A stretch of 22,532 nucleotides of DNA, taken from IMG/VR virus record IMGVR_UViG_3300014720_000203, positions 1 to 22,532 of that record; one strand, written 5' to 3'. The notes beneath the pieces were generated by a model that had not been told where the DNA came from, did no database searches, and was given only the letters and a program-made list of their open reading frames with translations. A program made the position numbers and the translations under genes. The first letter of the stretch is position 1. Each line of letters starts with the position of its first letter. Origin of the DNA: a virus. Shown here one piece after another: positions 20,091 to 22,532 of the stretch.

Positions 20091-20235
20091 AATTGAAAAG
20101 GGTTGAAAGGGTTTGAAATGAAATAAAAAAAACAGATTGAAAAATGTTTGGGGGTGATGTTGAGAGAAACCAACCAAGGGGTAGCCAAGCCTTCCCAAAC
20201 CATAGGACAAGGCTACCCACAAGGTCAGCAATAAC
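20091..20235 (-). other. 145-nt structured non-coding gap between amidoligase and amidotransferase genes
   Basis: The largest gene-free stretch in the window. It holds an 8-bp stem (gggtagcc 20179-20186 with ggctaccc 20211-20218) with an alternative inner pairing, an eight-A run near 20120 (T-run on the transcript), and a GGGTTGAAAGGG-type leader next to the ATG. Frames inside it are not convincing as genes. It may be a leader, processing site or attenuator. Confidence 0.55.
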
Positions 20236-21711
20236 TTACGCTAACTTGGATGTAATGGCGGTGGTGGAGAACCTACCCACAACCTCAGAGCGAATGGATG
20301 AGCCAACTGAAGTCCACGCTTGTTTCATACGCTCAAGTAGAACGGATTGACGCTCAGGACTCACAAAAGATTTGGCTGAGTCACCTTCAAGCAGAGAACC
20401 AAAGAGATAGGTGAGTGCTTGTTTGCGTCTCAGTTTGTCAATGTTGTAGTAAACCGATAGCATCTTGTTCAGTTTGGTGTCATTGAACATAGCCTCTGCG
20501 ACTTGGTGGTAGTGGTTGAACTTATTAGCGTCAATAGACTTGGCTATCCAACGAACTAACTTGAGCCTCCACTTGAGTTCATCCACATTGGTGACTCCCG
20601 ATGGGATGCGAATCTCCACGGAACTACCCTTGAGGTGTATTGCTCTTCGTGATTGGTTATCAATCTCACTCTTGGTCTGTACCCCTGAATATATACCCGC
20701 CAACCTACCTTCGTACAAGGCGAATAGCATTGGGATGAAAGGGTATAACTTATCAAGCAAGTCCTTTGACCTGATGTCTCTATGGGAGAGAGTGATATGC
20801 CCTCCGCATTTCTTAGACTTGTTGGCGTTGATTGCCCACTCAAGCCTATCAAATTCAGCGTGTTGGGTCTTGGTGTCCATAAGGTCAAAGACAGGGGATA
20901 CGAATTCCACCCCAATCTCAGGGTGCAAAGAGCCATCCCTCTCCGCAACCCAACCACCACCCAAGATACAATTCATCCGACAAGCCTTGTTCCGTGCGGT
21001 GCGGTCATCTTTCTCCACCTCCCAACCTACACGCCAAGCCACGGAGGAGTCATTCAGTTTGGAGGAATCGTGGTGTCTCCGTGCTTGTCCGTGATACCCT
21101 GCAAGGTCAGGTGGTGTAGCGTGGTTGTCAAAGGTCTCCTCATTTTCAAAGAACACTTGTCCGTGAGAATCCATCCGCCCATCTTTCCACTCTCCAAGGT
21201 CAGCATCCCCAAAGTAGGTGAAGAAACCATCAAGGGTACGAATCTGCTTAATCGTTCCATCAGCATAGCACAAAGACCTATGACGATTGGTGCGTCTGCC
21301 TCTGCTCAATTCCACAAAGGGGAGGGTGACCCAAGACCCATTCTGAGGGATGTGGATGAGGTAATCTTCGTCCACCCCATTGAGGTCATAGGTTATTTCG
21401 TTGTTACGAAAAACTAAATGTCCGTTGACTGCGACACCAAGACCCTCAGAGAAATTGAAGCCTTGTTGGTAGTAGCGTTCAAGACCAAGTGCGGTGGCCT
21501 TTGCGTCAGAGACTTGGTATCTCTTGGGGAGGTAGCAGAAGACCTCCCTTGTTGACCCATCGGAGCAAGGGGCGGTGGCGAGGATTCTCATATGCTTGGA
21601 GGAGTCTCTTACCACCGATAGAGGTAGCCAAAAGTAACCAAGTTCGGGGAGGTATTGGCGAACTGCCGTTGCCTCATCAAGGGTGCGGTTGGTGAAAGGA
21701 TTCTTAATCAT
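20236..21711 (-). CDS. Putative amidoligase (COOH-NH2 ligase, PF12224-like)
   Basis: A 491-residue protein. The C-terminal two-thirds carries the amidoligase pattern of the glutamine synthetase / gamma-glutamylcysteine synthetase-like fold: VGWEVEKDD (228-236), GGWVAERDGSL (252-262), GVEFVSPVFDL (267-277), KCGGHITLSHRD (301-312), ALYEGRLAG (331-339) and VEIRIPSGV (365-373). E231/E233, D259, E269 and E366/R368 are likely metal/ATP-binding residues. Such enzymes join a carboxyl to an amine using ATP. The first 220 residues are a separate region of unknown function, which may recognise the substrate. It is followed, after a 145-nt gap, by a class II amidotransferase gene, an arrangement known for this family. 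A T-rich leader with TTTAAA precedes the ATG. Confidence 0.85.
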   Translation of the reverse strand: MIKNPFTNRTLDEATAVRQYLPELGYFWLPLSVVRDSSKHMRILATAPCSDGSTREVFCYLPKRYQVSDAKATALGLERYYQQGFNFSEGLGVAVNGHLVFRNNEITYDLNGVDEDYLIHIPQNGSWVTLPFVELSRGRRTNRHRSLCYADGTIKQIRTLDGFFTYFGDADLGEWKDGRMDSHGQVFFENEETFDNHATPPDLAGYHGQARRHHDSSKLNDSSVAWRVGWEVEKDDRTARNKACRMNCILGGGWVAERDGSLHPEIGVEFVSPVFDLMDTKTQHAEFDRLEWAINANKSKKCGGHITLSHRDIRSKDLLDKLYPFIPMLFALYEGRLAGIYSGVQTKSEIDNQSRRAIHLKGSSVEIRIPSGVTNVDELKWRLKLVRWIAKSIDANKFNHYHQVAEAMFNDTKLNKMLSVYYNIDKLRRKQALTYLFGSLLEGDSAKSFVSPERQSVLLERMKQAWTSVGSSIRSEVVGRFSTTAITSKLA

Positions 21712-21748
21712 AAGTGAAAGGTATTTAAAGGGTTGAAGTGATAGTGGA

Positions 21749-21844
21749 TTAATTTAGGAATAATAACAATGCAATTTCAAGTGCTAATAGTGTTCCGATT
21801 GCAATGCAAAAGGCATTCAGTAGTTCTTCGGTTTTGCTTTTCAT
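21749..21844 (-). CDS. Tiny membrane protein, 31 aa
   Basis: A 31-residue open frame from ATG (21842-21844) to TAA (21749-21751): a short charged start (MKSKTEELLN) and a single hydrophobic helix (AFCIAIGTLLALEIALLLFL). Support comes from its leader, which is a copy of the CTAAACCCCAAACC repeat preceding the next gene upstream, and from the membrane-type composition. Function unknown. Confidence 0.5.
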   Translation of the reverse strand: MKSKTEELLNAFCIAIGTLLALEIALLLFLN

Positions 21845-21869
21845 AGGTTTGGGGTTTAGTGGGTTTAAA
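21845..21869 (-). repeat. Repeated leader, C-type copy 1 (CACTAAACCCCAAACCT before ATG)
   Basis: Directly before the ATG of the 31-residue gene. It has TTTAAACCCACTAAACCC then CAAACCT on the minus strand, sharing CACTAAACCCCAAACC with copy 2 at 22066-22085. Confidence 0.8.
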
Positions 21870-22065
21870 GGTCTTTGGTTTTGATACGATACTCAGCAAA
21901 GGGACTCAACAAGGTTTGGCCTTCTGCTAACATTGGGAGGATGGAATCCTTCGCCCAATAGCCTTCCAATTTCTGCAATGCGTATTCAATACTTACCTCT
22001 TCGGTTGTGCCTCGTTCTCTGCAAGTTCGGATGACTATTGGAGATTCTTTTGGTGTTTGGTTCAT
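21865..22065 (-). CDS. Hypothetical protein, 66 aa
   Basis: Not recognised. A soluble protein with a short strand (PIVIRTCRERG) and a helical middle (SIEYALQKLEGYWAKD), polar end. The leader is a C-type repeat. It overlaps the leader of the tiny membrane gene by five bases. Confidence 0.6.
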   Translation of the reverse strand: MNQTPKESPIVIRTCRERGTTEEVSIEYALQKLEGYWAKDSILPMLAEGQTLLSPFAEYRIKTKDL

Positions 22066-22085
22066 TGGTTTGGGGTTTAGTGGGT
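22066..22085 (-). repeat. Repeated leader, C-type copy 2
   Basis: CACTAAACCCCAAACCA lies directly before the ATG at 22065; it matches copy 1 over 16 of 17 bases. Confidence 0.8.
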
Positions 22086-22089
22086 GAGT

Positions 22090-22114
22090 AAAAATGTGCG
22101 TTGACGAGTCGCAC
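22090..22114 (-). terminator. Small terminator-like hairpin after the 92-residue gene
   Basis: On the minus strand GTGCG, a nine-base loop and CGCAC are followed by ATTTTTA, about ten bases past the stop at 22126. The stem is only 5 bp, so strength is doubtful, but place and T-run fit. Confidence 0.35.
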
Positions 22115-22125
22115 CCCTCGGTTGG

Positions 22126-22404
22126 TTAAATGCCGTAATAGGCCGAATGTGGGCAGCAAGAACAAATGCCCCTGCGGCAGTCAAGTTTCTCCTCTTGCCT
22201 TTTCTCCCACTCAAAAACAGCCCATTCTTGGGCTTCGCCTTTTCTTGAATAGCCGTCCCAACTTTTTGAAATGGTTGGCATCTTTTCTTCAGCACTTGGA
22301 ATATTGAACCAATTTTGGGCTAAAAGCCAGTCCTGATAGGATTTTGGCGTACTACTGAACTGCTGACCTTTGTACTTGCCGAAGCGGAGGGTGAAGTTTT
22401 GCAT
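22126..22404 (-). CDS. DUF3820-like small protein with cysteine cluster
   Basis: A 92-residue protein. The opening LRFGKYKGQQFSSTPKSYQD then WLLAQNWF matches the FGKYKGxxxxxIPxxYLxWL motif of DUF3820-type modules, also found at the ends of exonuclease-like proteins. The remainder is charged, and the C-terminus has C76-R-R-G-I-C81-S-C83-C84 with H86, a possible zinc-binding knot. Function unknown. The gene is flanked by repeat leaders on both sides. The only CATG I could find in the window is at its ATG. Confidence 0.65.
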   Translation of the reverse strand: MQNFTLRFGKYKGQQFSSTPKSYQDWLLAQNWFNIPSAEEKMPTISKSWDGYSRKGEAQEWAVFEWEKRQEEKLDCRRGICSCCPHSAYYGI

Positions 22405-22434
22405 GATTATTGGGTTTAGTGGGTTGGGGTTTAG
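22405..22434 (-). repeat. Repeated leader, C-type copy 3 (rearranged)
   Basis: Before the ATG at 22404 the minus strand carries CTAAACCCC and CACTAAACCC in the opposite order from copies 1 and 2, followed by AATAATC. The stop of the upstream gene lies in it. Confidence 0.65.
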
Positions 22435-22532
22435 TTATCAAGGAGTGCTTTGAACCCCTTGTAAATTGAACTGCGGTAGGCTTGGGTGGTGTGGGCAAAT
22501 TGCCTACCAATCAAGGTGGAGGTAATGGAGCA
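22431..22532 (-). CDS. C-terminal part of an unknown gene (5' end off window)
   Basis: The minus strand is open from the right edge to a TAA at 22431-22433, giving 33 residues (ending YRSSIYKGFKALLDN). The product is polar, then helical; too short to recognise. The TAA lies within the repeat leader of the next gene, in keeping with the packing of this end. Confidence 0.5.
   Translation of the reverse strand, partial: CSITSTLIGRQFAHTTQAYRSSIYKGFKALLDN

Noticed and set aside
20091-20231. In-frame N-terminal extension of the amidotransferase (47 codons)
   Set aside because: It would place the catalytic Cys away from the N-terminus. The segment is structured and T-rich and has no leader of its own. 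A cleaved propeptide remains possible but is less likely.
20516-21417. Long plus-strand open frames (192 and 211 codons) opposite the amidoligase gene
   Set aside because: They lie antisense to a well-supported enzyme, overlap each other in two frames, and their products lack domain patterns; they follow from base composition of the real gene.
1-22532. tRNA, rRNA or insertion sequences
   Set aside because: No cloverleaf-like segment, CCA-ended gene, transposase motif or terminal inverted repeat was seen; a dedicated scan with tRNAscan-SE could overturn this for tRNAs.

Overview
The window reads as part of the genome of a tailed bacteriophage of Bacteroidota, or a prophage of that origin. The evidence is a BT4734-type primase fused to a DnaB/RecA-like helicase, a phage recombination pair (annealing protein plus DUF3799-type exonuclease), a phage endonuclease and phage-style ribonucleotide reductase genes. 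Start codons lack purine-rich Shine-Dalgarno sites and have A/T-rich leaders instead. At least one promoter matches the Bacteroidota pattern (TTG, 17 bases, TAnnTTTG), and the one clear intrinsic terminator is of a symmetrical A-run/stem/T-run form common in that phylum. GC is about 45% by eye. All genes but one are on the minus strand, so transcription runs from the right edge (22.5 kb) to the left. The exception is a partial plus-strand membrane-protein gene at the left edge, convergent with the rest. Genes are packed with ATGA/TAATG overlaps, and stop codons follow the standard code.

From right to left in transcription order: (1) 22.5-21.7 kb, tiny genes with repeated leaders. (2) 21.7-19.2 kb, an amidoligase and a class II glutamine amidotransferase separated by a structured 145-nt gap. 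(3) 19.2-15.2 kb, small unknown genes, including a tandem pair of paralogues (17.3-18.9 kb), tiny membrane proteins and three near-identical leaders. (4) 15.2-13.0 kb, replication and recombination: a DnaA domain IV-like protein, an annealing protein, a RecE/Cas4-like exonuclease and a short protein with an SSB-type tail. (5) 13.0-9.8 kb, small membrane proteins, a metallophosphatase, a lipoprotein, a DUF551 protein, a gamma-glutamylcyclotransferase and a DUF1599 (Nmad1) protein. (6) 9.9-6.9 kb, primase-helicase and two PD-(D/E)XK-type nucleases. (7) 6.9-3.4 kb, nrdB, an unknown gene, a collagen-like protein and nrdA. (8) 3.4-0.25 kb, three glycosyltransferase-like proteins and a methyltransferase behind a recognisable promoter.

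The modules plausibly cooperate. RNR supplies dNTPs, and the DnaA-like, primase-helicase, SSB-tailed, annealing and nuclease proteins replicate and recombine DNA. The amidoligase, amidotransferase and cyclotransferase resemble a known predicted amide/peptide-tagging set, substrate unknown. The glycosyltransferases could decorate the Thr-rich collagen-like protein or a host surface glycan.

The strongest unusual signals are two. A textbook intrinsic terminator lies inside the coding sequence of the primase-helicase, 30-75 nt past the stop of the gene before it. Certain palindromic tetramers are almost entirely missing: I found no GATC, no CCGG and one CATG by eye, where composition predicts roughly 60-90 of each. 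Both need only a simple computation or RNA mapping to test.
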